Origin: CAYMJK01 sp043101635
GTDB taxonomy: Bacteria; Planctomycetota; Phycisphaerae; Phycisphaerales; UBA1924
Assembly: GCA_043101635.1 (NCBI GenBank)
Contig: JBICIE010000026.1
Span: forward strand, 1-17,088
Length of the DNA: 17,088 nucleotides
Direction of reading: 5' to 3'
The stretch's first letter is position 1. Each line of letters opens with the position of its first letter. Below are positions 1 through 7,921 of this stretch, piece by piece. The notes beneath the pieces are model-generated. The model did no database searches, had not been told where the DNA came from, and saw only the letters and a list, made by a program, of their open reading frames with translations. A program made the translations under genes and the position numbers.

Positions 1-2400
1 GCCCGCTGCCTGACCGTCCGCGGCCGCCTGCTGATCCCGCAGGGGGAGTTCGAAGAGGCGGTCCAGGCCCTGCGCGACGCCGTGGACCGCGGCATGGCGA
101 GCATCGATGTCCAGCGCCTGCTCGCCTCGGCCCAGATGCAACTGGGGCGCAGCAACGACGCCCTGCGGACGCTGCGCAGCGCCCTGGCGGCCGATCCGAG
201 CAACTTCCGCACGATCATGCAGACGCTCGAGACGCTGCTCGCCCTCGGACGCTACGACGAAGCGCTGCGCCTGGCGCGAGAGTCCGAGTCGTACGCCGGC
301 GTCAACGACGCATTCGTACACACGTGGCTGCAGCTCGAAGCGGAGGTCGGCGACATCGCACTGGCGCAGCGCCGGCGCGAGGAGATCCTGACAAATCGTC
401 CGGAGGATCAGGCCAACCGGCTCGCCCTCGCGCAGATCTACGTCCAGCAGCGCGACAGACGGGCGCCGCAGCTCATCGAGCAGATCCGCGCCGAGAACGA
501 CTCGCTCGCCGCCGTCGATCTGCAGGCCCGCTGGCGGCTGTCGCAGGGCGACAACGACGGCGCCGCGGCCATCTACCGCCAGTACATCGACGGGCTCGAC
601 GAGGGCGACCGGGACAACGCCCTGAACGCCTACCTCGCGTTCTACCGCCTTGTCCGCTCGACCGGCGACACCGATGCGGCGATCGCCGTGCTGGAAGAGG
701 CCAGAGCCGTTCAGGACCCGCAGATCATGCAGGCCGACTTCACGCTGGCCCGGCTGTACGCGGAACTGAGCCGGCCCGCTCAGGCCGCCGACGCCTACCA
801 GCGCATCCTGGATGGCGGCGCCGCCGATGAGGATGGACTGCTGCGCCTGAGCCTCGCCGAGGCGAGCATCAGCGCGGGCGACGCCCAGAAGGCGATCAGC
901 GTGCTCGATGCGCTGCCCGACCGCCTGCGCGCGTCGCCCGGCGCCGAGATCCTCCGCAGCGAGGCGATGCGCGCCATGGGAAGGACCGCCGACGCCGACC
1001 GCATGCTCGACGACGCCATCGCCCGCGCCCCGGACTACCCCGCCGGCTTCTACAAGCGCGCGGAACTGGCCCTGGCCGCCGTGCGCCAGGATGATGGCGC
1101 CATGTCCGGCGCCACCCGGACCGCGATGCTCAACGACGCGATTGCTGATCTGACCAGATCCATCGAACTGAGCCCGGCGTTCTGGCCGGCGCTGCAACTG
1201 CGGGCAGATGCGCACCTGATGGCCGGCCGCCTCGACGACGCCGTGCGCGACGTCGATCGGGCCGTCGCCGTCAACCCCGCCCTCGCCCCCATGCTGCTGC
1301 AGATCATCGACCGTCTGCTCTCCCAGGAGCGGTTCACCGACGCCGCTCGCGTCGCGGAGCAGGCGACCCGATCCCATCCCGAAGACTTTGCGCTGCTCCA
1401 GGCGATCGGCGACCGCTTCGTCGCGGCCGGGCGCAGCGCCGAGGCGATCGCCCTGTACAACACCGCGTGGAACGCCTCGCGCAACACGGCGATCGCCGCG
1501 CGCCTGGTGGAACTCACCCTTGGCCTGCCGTCACCCGATCTGCGCCGGGCGCGGGAAGTCATCAGCGATCCCGCCCTGAGCGTCGACGAGAGTCCGGCCC
1601 TGCTGATGCTGCGGGCCCGGCTCGAGAAGGCCGCCGGCCGCCCCCAGCAGATGCTCGCCGACGCCCGCAAGTCGCTGGAACTGGTCATCGACAAGCCCGA
1701 GGCCCTGCGCTTCTGGCTCGAAGGCAGCCAGAAGCTCTTCGACGAGAGCCAGCGGGCCGACTGGCTCCGCTTCATGGGCGAGGCCCAGCTCGGCCGCGCC
1801 CCTGACGGCTGGGGCTTCGCCCTGCTCGGCTCGATGCTCGTGCAGCGGCCCGACACCATCCAGCAGGGGATGGAACTGCTCGAACAGGTCGTCGAGACGT
1901 CGTCCGATCCGATCGCCGCCAGCGCGGCGGGGGGAGATCTCGGTTCCGCCTACTTCGCCCTGGGCCGCCACGAAGAGGCCGTCGCCGCATGGAAGCAGTC
2001 GCTGGAGCGACGGCCCAGCCCCGAGATTGCCAATAACATCGCCTTCACGCTCGCCGACGACCTCGGCCGGCCCGATGAGGCCCTGCCGTTCGCCCAGCAG
2101 GCGGTCGAGGGGCGGCCGACCGACCCCTCCATCCTCGACACCCTTGGGGTGGTGCAGACCCGCCTGGGCATGTATGAGGAGGCCGCAGGCACGCTCCAGG
2201 CCGCTCTGCAGTACGCCGGCCAGTCGCCCGAGCGGTCCGGCCCGGTGCTGATGCACCTGTCCCGCCTGGAGGCCCAGCGGGGCAACAAGACCGAGGCCGC
2301 CGAGTATCTCGAGCGGGCCAGGACGGCCCTGCAGGGCCCGTCCGGCGCCCGTTACCGGGAGACCCTCGAAGGCCTCCAGAAGCAGATCGACCAGCTTTGA
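1..2400 (+). CDS. TPR-repeat protein of an exopolysaccharide locus (5' truncated)
   Basis: The frame is open from base 1, so the gene starts upstream of the window. The first internal ATG (82) is not the true start, because a TPR helix pair (GEFEEAVQALRDAV) is already encoded before it. The visible 799 residues are almost entirely tetratricopeptide repeats, with recurring patterns such as LGRYDEALRLA, AGRSAEAIALY, LGRHEEAVAAW and LGMYEEAAGTL. TPR solenoids bind other proteins; no catalytic motif is visible. The next gene, 80 bp downstream on the same strand, is a Wzz-like polysaccharide co-polymerase. A scaffold role in polysaccharide assembly or export, like the PrsT-type TPR proteins of PEP-CTERM/EPS loci, is therefore plausible. 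No PEP-CTERM or exosortase gene is seen here, so that name is not assigned. Whether it has a signal peptide cannot be told. The TPR assignment is firm and the function is inferred. Confidence 0.9.
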   Translation, partial: ARCLTVRGRLLIPQGEFEEAVQALRDAVDRGMASIDVQRLLASAQMQLGRSNDALRTLRSALAADPSNFRTIMQTLETLLALGRYDEALRLARESESYAGVNDAFVHTWLQLEAEVGDIALAQRRREEILTNRPEDQANRLALAQIYVQQRDRRAPQLIEQIRAENDSLAAVDLQARWRLSQGDNDGAAAIYRQYIDGLDEGDRDNALNAYLAFYRLVRSTGDTDAAIAVLEEARAVQDPQIMQADFTLARLYAELSRPAQAADAYQRILDGGAADEDGLLRLSLAEASISAGDAQKAISVLDALPDRLRASPGAEILRSEAMRAMGRTADADRMLDDAIARAPDYPAGFYKRAELALAAVRQDDGAMSGATRTAMLNDAIADLTRSIELSPAFWPALQLRADAHLMAGRLDDAVRDVDRAVAVNPALAPMLLQIIDRLLSQERFTDAARVAEQATRSHPEDFALLQAIGDRFVAAGRSAEAIALYNTAWNASRNTAIAARLVELTLGLPSPDLRRAREVISDPALSVDESPALLMLRARLEKAAGRPQQMLADARKSLELVIDKPEALRFWLEGSQKLFDESQRADWLRFMGEAQLGRAPDGWGFALLGSMLVQRPDTIQQGMELLEQVVETSSDPIAASAAGGDLGSAYFALGRHEEAVAAWKQSLERRPSPEIANNIAFTLADDLGRPDEALPFAQQAVEGRPTDPSILDTLGVVQTRLGMYEEAAGTLQAALQYAGQSPERSGPVLMHLSRLEAQRGNKTEAAEYLERARTALQGPSGARYRETLEGLQKQIDQL

Positions 2401-2423
2401 TAGGACCCTCCCAAGGCGCGGGG

Positions 2424-2439
2424 CCAATGGTCCGATTGG
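2424..2439. repeat. Short inverted repeat CCAAT / ATTGG
   Basis: CCAAT (2424-2428) and ATTGG (2435-2439) form a perfect 5-nt inverted repeat around a 6-nt centre (GGTCCG). It lies in the 80-bp gap between the TPR gene and the Wzz-like gene. It could be an operator half-site pair or a small hairpin. It is short enough to be chance. Confidence 0.25.
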
Positions 2440-2449
2440 TGAAGATGAT

Positions 2450-2465
2450 CCGGGCGGGCGCCCGG
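2450..2465 (+). promoter_or_regulatory. Hairpin abutting the Shine-Dalgarno of the Wzz-like gene
   Basis: CCGGGC (2450-2455) pairs with GCCCGG (2460-2465) across a GGGC loop. The 3' arm runs into GGAAGG (2465-2470), the best Shine-Dalgarno candidate for the ATG at 2481 (10-nt spacing). Folding could limit ribosome access and set the translation level of the chain-length regulator relative to the TPR gene. This is inferred from sequence pairing only. Confidence 0.3.
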
Positions 2466-2480
2466 GAAGGCGGATGACCA

Positions 2481-4697
2481 ATGACGATCGCTACCACAAA
2501 CCGGATCGGCAGTCCCAACGGGGCGCCCCCGCCGCCTGCGCCACCCCCGCCCTCGGGTGCGGCCAGCGGCAGCTTCAACACCATCGATCCCATCCGGCTG
2601 CTGCGGAAATATCGGTCCTGGCTGGTGGTCGCCATGATCGTCGGCGCCGGGCTCGGCGCCGCCGGCCATTTCATCCTGCGCGAGGTCTACCCCATCTTCC
2701 GCTCCGCGGCGATCTTCCGCGTCTATCCGCCACGGGCCGACGTCACCGAGGGGACCCCGACCGGCGACGAGGAAGAACTGCAGATCTTCATGGCCACCGA
2801 GGCCCAGATCATGGTTTCCGAGCCGATTCTCCAGAAGGCCATGGAGGATCCCGGCGTGCCCAGGCAGGCGCAGACCTGGGCCAGGCGCTTCACCAAGTCG
2901 GGCCGCTTCTCGCCCATCGACGCGGCCATCGAACTGGAGAAGAAGATCAGCGCCCGGCCCATCTCCGGCACGGCCTTCGTCCGCCTCTCCATGGGATACA
3001 CCGACCGGGAAGAGGTCGCATCCCTCGTCGGCTTCGTGCGCGAGGCCTACCTCCGCGATCTGACCCGGCGCGGCGGCGAGTTCACCGCCCAGGAGATCGA
3101 GGCGCTCGACCGCTCCATCAAGGACCTGACCGACGAGATCGGCCGGCTGCAGGCTGATCGCGACCGACTCGCCGCGGAGAACGAACTGGACGCCCTCGAT
3201 GTCCGCGCCTCGGCCACGCGCTCCGAACTCGACCTGCTGCGGAGCCAGGTGGTGGTCGTCCGCACCGATCTGGTCTTGTATGCGACGCAGCTTCAGGAGA
3301 TGCAGTTGCAGCTCGCCCGGCCCGGCGGCATCGAGTACTCCGACACCCTGCGCGACGGTGTCATCGCGATGCCGATCATGCAGTCGCTGCAGGCCCAGAT
3401 CACCGGCCTGCAGACACAGCGCCGCGTGGCGCTCGAGCGGCTGGGGCCCGAGCATCGGGAGATCCGCAGCTACGACAACACGATCCTGGCCCTCCAGCAG
3501 CAGTACGAGCAGGAGATGCAGCGGCTGCTCCGCGAGCGCTTCGAAGTGATGCTGACTGTTTATGAGGACTACATCAAGACCCTGCAGGCGCAGGATGCCG
3601 ACCTCCAGCAGCAGCTCGAGGAGTTGAGCCGCAAGCTCAATCAGCTCGTGGTCGTCCAGAATCAGCTCGTTGACATCGAGAATCTCATCGAGCAGAACAC
3701 CGAACTGCTCACTGATTATCAGATTCGGCGCAAGAGCCTCGAGACCATGACGCGCCTGGACATCTCCGACCGCATCGTGCTGCACGCGCAGGAGCGCATC
3801 CCCGAGGTCATGGCCTTCCCCAAGCTCTACATCATGGTCCCCGCCGGCATCTTCCTGATCGGCGGCCTGTTCGCCGGCGCCATCGTGCTCTTCGAGACCA
3901 TCGACCAGCGCGTCAAGAGCCCGGCCGATGTCGCTTTCATGGCCGGCGCCCGCGTCCTCGGCGTCATCCCCCACGCCGCCGAGGATCCCTCGCCGGTCAA
4001 AGCCCTTGAGACCGCCTACCGCGATCACCCCGCCGGCGTCACCGCCGAGTGCTACCGCCAGACCCGCGCCATCATGCTCAAGCAGTTGCGCCAGAGCGGG
4101 GCCCGCTCCGTCGCCATCATCCCCGCCATGCCCGGCTCCGGCGCCTCCACCGTCGCGGCCAACCTGGCCCAGGCCTTCGCCGCCAGCGACCTCAAGACGC
4201 TGCTGATCGACGCCAACTTCCGCCGCCCGCGCCAGCACGCCATCTTCGGCGCCGACGAGGCCCCGGGGCTCACTGACGTCATCTCGGGTGTCCGCCGCCT
4301 CGATGAGGCGGTCCGCCCGTCCGGCTTCGACGGCCTCGACCTGCTCACCGCCGGCGCCCCCGACCCGCGCCGCCAGGAGCGGCTGGCCACCGACGCCATG
4401 GCGCGCCTCATCGCCGCCGCCTCCGAGGCCTACGACTACGTCATCATCGATACCGCCCCCATCGTTGTCTCCGGCGACGCCATCAGCATGGCCAACAAGG
4501 TCGACGCCACCGTCCTGGTCACCCGGGCCTACAGCGAGAAGCGCGGCATGATCTCCCGCGTCCTGCGGGAACTGCACGAGCAGCCCGCCGAGACGCTCGG
4601 CGTCATCGTCAACGGCGTACGCTCCGCCGCCGGCGGATACCTCCGGCGCAACATCATCGCTACCCACAAGTACCAGAACGCCGCGGGCAAGGCCTGA
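2481..4697 (+). CDS. Wzz/GumC-type polysaccharide co-polymerase fused to a degenerate BY-kinase-like ATPase
   Basis: Inner-membrane chain-length regulator for exopolysaccharide, 738 aa. The N-terminus is proline-rich (residues 14-25), followed by transmembrane helix 1 (about 47-66). A long periplasmic segment has heptad-rich coiled coil (about 200-430). A GNVR-like region with spaced prolines (P441, P447, P454) leads into helix 2 (450-471). The cytosolic C-terminus resembles bacterial tyrosine kinases: a Walker A-like loop at 548-557, Walker A' around D577 and Walker B ending at D657 (VIID). Key residues deviate. The Walker A lysine is A555 (GSGAST instead of GxGKST), the second Walker A' aspartate is N579, and the C-terminal tail has only two tyrosines (Y720, Y731) rather than a cluster. 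It may therefore be a pseudokinase that still contacts the polymerase. The start is ATG 2481 with GGAAGG upstream. The family call is firm; loss of kinase activity is inferred. Confidence 0.92.
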   Translation: MTIATTNRIGSPNGAPPPPAPPPPSGAASGSFNTIDPIRLLRKYRSWLVVAMIVGAGLGAAGHFILREVYPIFRSAAIFRVYPPRADVTEGTPTGDEEELQIFMATEAQIMVSEPILQKAMEDPGVPRQAQTWARRFTKSGRFSPIDAAIELEKKISARPISGTAFVRLSMGYTDREEVASLVGFVREAYLRDLTRRGGEFTAQEIEALDRSIKDLTDEIGRLQADRDRLAAENELDALDVRASATRSELDLLRSQVVVVRTDLVLYATQLQEMQLQLARPGGIEYSDTLRDGVIAMPIMQSLQAQITGLQTQRRVALERLGPEHREIRSYDNTILALQQQYEQEMQRLLRERFEVMLTVYEDYIKTLQAQDADLQQQLEELSRKLNQLVVVQNQLVDIENLIEQNTELLTDYQIRRKSLETMTRLDISDRIVLHAQERIPEVMAFPKLYIMVPAGIFLIGGLFAGAIVLFETIDQRVKSPADVAFMAGARVLGVIPHAAEDPSPVKALETAYRDHPAGVTAECYRQTRAIMLKQLRQSGARSVAIIPAMPGSGASTVAANLAQAFAASDLKTLLIDANFRRPRQHAIFGADEAPGLTDVISGVRRLDEAVRPSGFDGLDLLTAGAPDPRRQERLATDAMARLIAAASEAYDYVIIDTAPIVVSGDAISMANKVDATVLVTRAYSEKRGMISRVLRELHEQPAETLGVIVNGVRSAAGGYLRRNIIATHKYQNAAGKA

Positions 4698-4724
4698 CCG
4701 CATCGCACAAGAGCCGGGATTGCA

Positions 4725-5711
4725 GTGGGCGCCGCACACCCGACACCACAACCCGCCGGCCGGCGACGCGCCCTGATCACCGGCGGCGCCGGCTTCATCG
4801 GGTCGCACCTCGCCGAGGCGCTGCTCGCCGCCCGCTGCGACGTCACCATCGTTGACAATCTCTCCACCGGCCGGCGCGAGAATCTCCCGCCCGGCGCCCG
4901 CTTCATCGAGGCCGATCTCGGCGCCTGGCTGCCCCGGGCGCCGTGCGACTACCACGAGGTGTACCACCTCGCCGCCGCCGTCGGTGTCAAGCTCGTCATC
5001 GACGACCCCATCACCGCCATCGAGCACAACGTCGGCGACACCGCCGCCCTCCTGCGCTGGGCCGCCGCCGCCGCGATCCCGCCCGCCGTCCTGGTCGCCT
5101 CCAGCAGCGAGGTCTACGGCAAGTCCGAGCGCGTGCCCTTCAGCGAGAACGACGACGTCACCTACGGCCCCACCAGCGTCGGACGCTGGTCCTACGCCTA
5201 CGGCAAGGCCCTGGACGAGTACCTCGCCCTTGGCCACGCCAGCCGCGGCCTGCCGGTCGTCGTCGCCCGCTTCTTCAACACCGTCGGCCCGCGCCAGGTC
5301 GGGACCTACGGCATGGTCGTCCCCCGCTTCGTCGCCGCGGCCCTGCGCGGCGAGCCGCTGCGCGTCTTCGGCGATGGCGCCCAGTCCCGCTGCTTCTGCG
5401 ATGTCCGCGATGTCGCCCCCGCCCTGCCCAGGCTGCTGCGGGCGCCGGCCGCCGCCGGGCGCGTCTTCAACGTCGGCTCCGACCGCTCCATCACGATCCA
5501 GGCCCTCGCCGAACTGGTCATCCGCCAGACCGGCTCCCGGTCCGGGATCATCCACGTCCCCTTCGAGCAGGCCTACGCCTCGGGCTTCGAGGACCTGCTC
5601 CGGCGCCAGCCCGATCTTGCCCGCATCCGCGAGGCGATAGGCTTCGCGCCGGCGATCCCGCTCGAGCAGACCATCCGTGACATCGCCGGCGCCGGAGTGG
5701 CCCAGACGTGA
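4725..5711 (+). CDS. NAD-dependent nucleotide-sugar epimerase/dehydratase (extended SDR)
   Basis: Converts an NDP-sugar to a precursor for the polysaccharide; 328 aa, cytosolic. The Rossmann dinucleotide motif GGAGFIG lies at residues 20-26. D44-N45 follows strand 2, as in NAD-binding GalE-like enzymes. The catalytic serines are around 126-128 (SSSEVYG), with the Y157-x3-K161 pair. The C-terminal stretch with SGFEDLLRRQPD (286-297) resembles UDP-glucuronate decarboxylase/4-epimerase relatives often found in EPS clusters. The exact substrate cannot be read from the sequence. The start is GTG 4725, 27 bp after the Wzz-like gene, with only a weak Shine-Dalgarno (GGGA). The stop overlaps the next start (GTGA, 5708-5711), which suggests translational coupling. 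UDP-glucose 4-epimerase and UDP-xylose synthase are the main alternatives. Confidence 0.9.
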   Translation: MGAAHPTPQPAGRRRALITGGAGFIGSHLAEALLAARCDVTIVDNLSTGRRENLPPGARFIEADLGAWLPRAPCDYHEVYHLAAAVGVKLVIDDPITAIEHNVGDTAALLRWAAAAAIPPAVLVASSSEVYGKSERVPFSENDDVTYGPTSVGRWSYAYGKALDEYLALGHASRGLPVVVARFFNTVGPRQVGTYGMVVPRFVAAALRGEPLRVFGDGAQSRCFCDVRDVAPALPRLLRAPAAAGRVFNVGSDRSITIQALAELVIRQTGSRSGIIHVPFEQAYASGFEDLLRRQPDLARIREAIGFAPAIPLEQTIRDIAGAGVAQT

Positions 5712-7084
5712 ACCCCCCGAAGCCCCAGTTCCCCCCCGGTTCTGTCGAATCCGTCGCCGGCGCCGACGAGATCGGACGCCTGGCGATCTTTCACAGCTAC
5801 ATCTGGGTGCTGGTCATCGCCTTCGGCGTCACCATCATCGCCACCCCGCTGCTGCGCCGCCTGGCCATCGCCAACGGCATCATCGATCATCCTTCCGATC
5901 CCCGCAAGGTGCACCGGCTGCCGGTGGCCTATCTCGGCGGCGTCGCCGTCTTCCTGGGCATCATGGGCGGGATCTTCTTCAGCTACATCGCCACCGCGCT
6001 GGGGCCGCTGGCCCGCGTCTTTCCCACCGACTTCCTCTACGAAGGCGAGTTCCACGCGCCCGTCCCGATCTCGATTCTCCTCGGCCTCACCGTCATCATG
6101 TTCGTCGGCCTGCTCGACGACATCGTCGGCGTGCGCCCCGGTGTCAAGGTCGACGGACAGCTCGTCGCAGCCGCCGCCCTCGCGCTCGACGATGTCGGCG
6201 TCAACGTCGCCCGCGGCGTGCTGATGCCCGTCGCGCGCGCGCTGCACGCGCCGCTCCTCACGCTCGACGGCGTCGAGACGCTCGGCTTCATCATCCCGCT
6301 CGGCCCCGTTGACATCCCCGTCGACATCATCTACTGGTCCGGCGCCGCGGTGATCGCCATCTTCGTCCTCGGCGCCTGCAACGCCGCAAACCTCATCGAT
6401 GGGCTCGATGGACTGCTGACCGGCACCACCGCCATCACCACCGCCGGACTGCTCATCGTCGCCCTGACGCTCGCCGTCCTCCAGCAGGAAGTTGATGGGC
6501 AGTCGGTCCTGGCCGACGGCCCGCGCGACGGCCAGCGCATCGTCCTGTGCATGGCGGTGCTCGGCGCCTGTCTCGGCTTCCTGCCGCACAACTTCAACCC
6601 CGCCACCATCTTCCTCGGCGACAGCGGCTCCCTCCTGCTCGGCTTTGCCACCATCGTCATCATCCTGACCCTCGGCGATACCGGCAAGACCGCCCTCGTG
6701 CTCGCCGGCCTCATCATGTTCGCCGTGCCGATCATCGACACCGTCCTCGCCATCGTCCGCCGAGCCCTGGCGAAGAAGTCGATCTCCGAGGCCGACGACC
6801 AGCACCTGCATCACATGCTCCAGCGGGCCCTCGGCGTCAAGGGGGCTGTCCTGGCGCTCTACGCCATCACCGGCGCGTTCACCGCCCTCGGCGTCGCGCT
6901 CAGCCTCAGCCGGGCCCGCGTCGTCTACGCACTCGCGCTCATCATCGCCTGCTACATCGCCGTCAGCGCCATCAAGATCGCCCGGCGCCAGCAGCTCGAA
7001 GCCTCGGTCGCCAACATCCGCGCCCGCCCGCGCAAGTCCGCCAAGCCGGTCAAGTCCGCCAAGGACGCCGGCGAGGCCGCCTGA
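5708..7084 (+). CDS. WecA/MraY-like undecaprenyl-phosphate sugar-1-phosphate transferase (GT4 family)
   Basis: Integral membrane enzyme of 458 aa that moves a sugar-1-phosphate (HexNAc type in characterised relatives) from a UDP-sugar to undecaprenyl phosphate, the first membrane step of polysaccharide synthesis. Family motifs appear in order: HPSDPRKVH (61-69), the acidic pair D137-D138 (GLLDD), NAANLIDGLDGL (225-236), FLGDSGS (302-308) and the histidine motif HLHH (366-369). About ten hydrophobic helices are visible. The C-terminal tail (about 426-458) is basic and alanine/lysine-rich and probably cytosolic. The GTG start overlaps the epimerase stop by 4 nt. Its TGA (7082-7084) directly abuts the stop of the convergent methyltransferase, so this is the last gene of the operon. 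WecA-like is preferred over MraY because of the EPS neighbours; donor sugar unknown. Confidence 0.93.
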   Translation: MNPPKPQFPPGSVESVAGADEIGRLAIFHSYIWVLVIAFGVTIIATPLLRRLAIANGIIDHPSDPRKVHRLPVAYLGGVAVFLGIMGGIFFSYIATALGPLARVFPTDFLYEGEFHAPVPISILLGLTVIMFVGLLDDIVGVRPGVKVDGQLVAAAALALDDVGVNVARGVLMPVARALHAPLLTLDGVETLGFIIPLGPVDIPVDIIYWSGAAVIAIFVLGACNAANLIDGLDGLLTGTTAITTAGLLIVALTLAVLQQEVDGQSVLADGPRDGQRIVLCMAVLGACLGFLPHNFNPATIFLGDSGSLLLGFATIVIILTLGDTGKTALVLAGLIMFAVPIIDTVLAIVRRALAKKSISEADDQHLHHMLQRALGVKGAVLALYAITGAFTALGVALSLSRARVVYALALIIACYIAVSAIKIARRQQLEASVANIRARPRKSAKPVKSAKDAGEAA

Positions 7085-7843
7085 TCACCGCCGCCCCGCC
7101 ACGCACACGATGAAGCTCTCCCCCAGTTCCTCCGCCCGCAGCGGCTGCGCGTAGGCGTTCTGCTGGTCGTCCTCGGCGTCCGGAAGCTGCGCGTACACCG
7201 CCGTCCCGGCAAACCCCGCCTCGACCATGGCGTCCCGCAGTTCCGGCACGCTCCACAGCCGCCACCGGTACACGAACGCGTCGCGCAGCTCCCCTTCGAT
7301 CTCCCCGGCCCGGTCCACCCGGAAGTGCAGCACATCCGTCACCATCCCCGTCAGCGGATCCGCCTCCCGCTGCTCCCAGGTGTACCGGATCCGCCGACCG
7401 TCCGCCGTCCGGTGATACCGGTGCACATGCCCGACCACAAACGCGCTCTCGCCCCCGTAGGTGTCGCACACGAACACGCCCTCGGCGCGCAGCCGCCCCA
7501 GCGCATGGCGCAGATACCCCACCAGCTCCGCCCGCCCGTGCAGGTACCCGATCGAGAAGTTGCCCACGAACAGCACATCCACCGGCTCGGTCGCCTCGCG
7601 CACGTCGCCCTGCACGAGCGTCACGCCCTCGGCGCCCGCCGCCCGCCCCAGCGCCTCGCCATCCAGATCCACCGCCACCGCGCGCGCGCCGGGGGCCGAA
7701 GCCGCCCAGTAGCGGCTCAGCGCCGCCGTCCCGGCGAAATCCTCGCCCAGGATCTCCGGGCGCCGTCCATGGATCGCGCGCAGCAGCGCCGCGGCATGCC
7801 GCGGCGACTGCACCGTCAGCTCGTACAGCTCGTAGCGATCCAT
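7085..7843 (-). CDS. Class I SAM-dependent methyltransferase, target unknown
   Basis: 252 aa, cytosolic, no signal peptide or membrane helix. Motif I is EDFAGTA (residues 34-40) in place of the usual ExGxGxG. The acidic residues after strand 2 are D59 and D61 (VAVDLD), D80 lies in QGDVRE, and the post-I strand is DVLFVGNFSIGYL (89-101). The second half (YTWEQ, LHFRV, YRWRLWS, then a C-terminal beta segment) resembles small Methyltransf_25/UbiE-like enzymes. The substrate cannot be inferred. It is on the same strand as the fibro-slime genes but is separated from them by a strong hairpin. No Shine-Dalgarno precedes the ATG at 7843. Instead TACGAT lies 7 nt upstream, which suggests a leaderless transcript. 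Confidence 0.85.
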   Translation of the reverse strand: MDRYELYELTVQSPRHAAALLRAIHGRRPEILGEDFAGTAALSRYWAASAPGARAVAVDLDGEALGRAAGAEGVTLVQGDVREATEPVDVLFVGNFSIGYLHGRAELVGYLRHALGRLRAEGVFVCDTYGGESAFVVGHVHRYHRTADGRRIRYTWEQREADPLTGMVTDVLHFRVDRAGEIEGELRDAFVYRWRLWSVPELRDAMVEAGFAGTAVYAQLPDAEDDQQNAYAQPLRAEELGESFIVCVAGRR

Positions 7844-7850
7844 GGCGCCG

Positions 7851-7856
7851 ATCGTA
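7851..7856 (-). promoter_or_regulatory. Candidate -10 box for leaderless methyltransferase mRNA
   Basis: On the - strand TACGAT is followed by 7 nt (CGGCGCC) and the ATG at 7843. A TAnnAT box this close to a start codon, with no Shine-Dalgarno, fits leaderless transcription. The ABC ATPase gene has an almost identical arrangement (15665-15680). No good -35 box was found. Confidence 0.35.
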
Positions 7857-7875
7857 CCACCCCGCGCGCACGCAA

Positions 7876-7898
7876 GCGGGCCGGATCCTCCGGCCCGC
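7876..7898 (-). terminator. Stem-loop after the first fibro-slime gene
   Basis: Perfect 10-bp stem (7876-7885 with 7889-7898) and a 3-nt loop, starting 24 nt past the stop at 7922. No T-run follows, so termination may be Rho-assisted or intrinsic without a U-tract. The arms nearly match the hairpin after the second fibro-slime gene (9523-9547), and the sequence just beyond (GTGCGC-like) is also similar. Confidence 0.6.
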
Positions 7899-7921
7899 GC
7901 TCCACGCGATGCGAAGATCGG

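Noticed and set aside
2352..5555. 1067-codon open frame on the - strand
   Set aside because: It is antisense to the Wzz-like and epimerase genes, which carry clear family motifs. Its product is a Gly/Asp/Ala-rich composition with no motif, typical of the complementary frame of GC-rich coding DNA.
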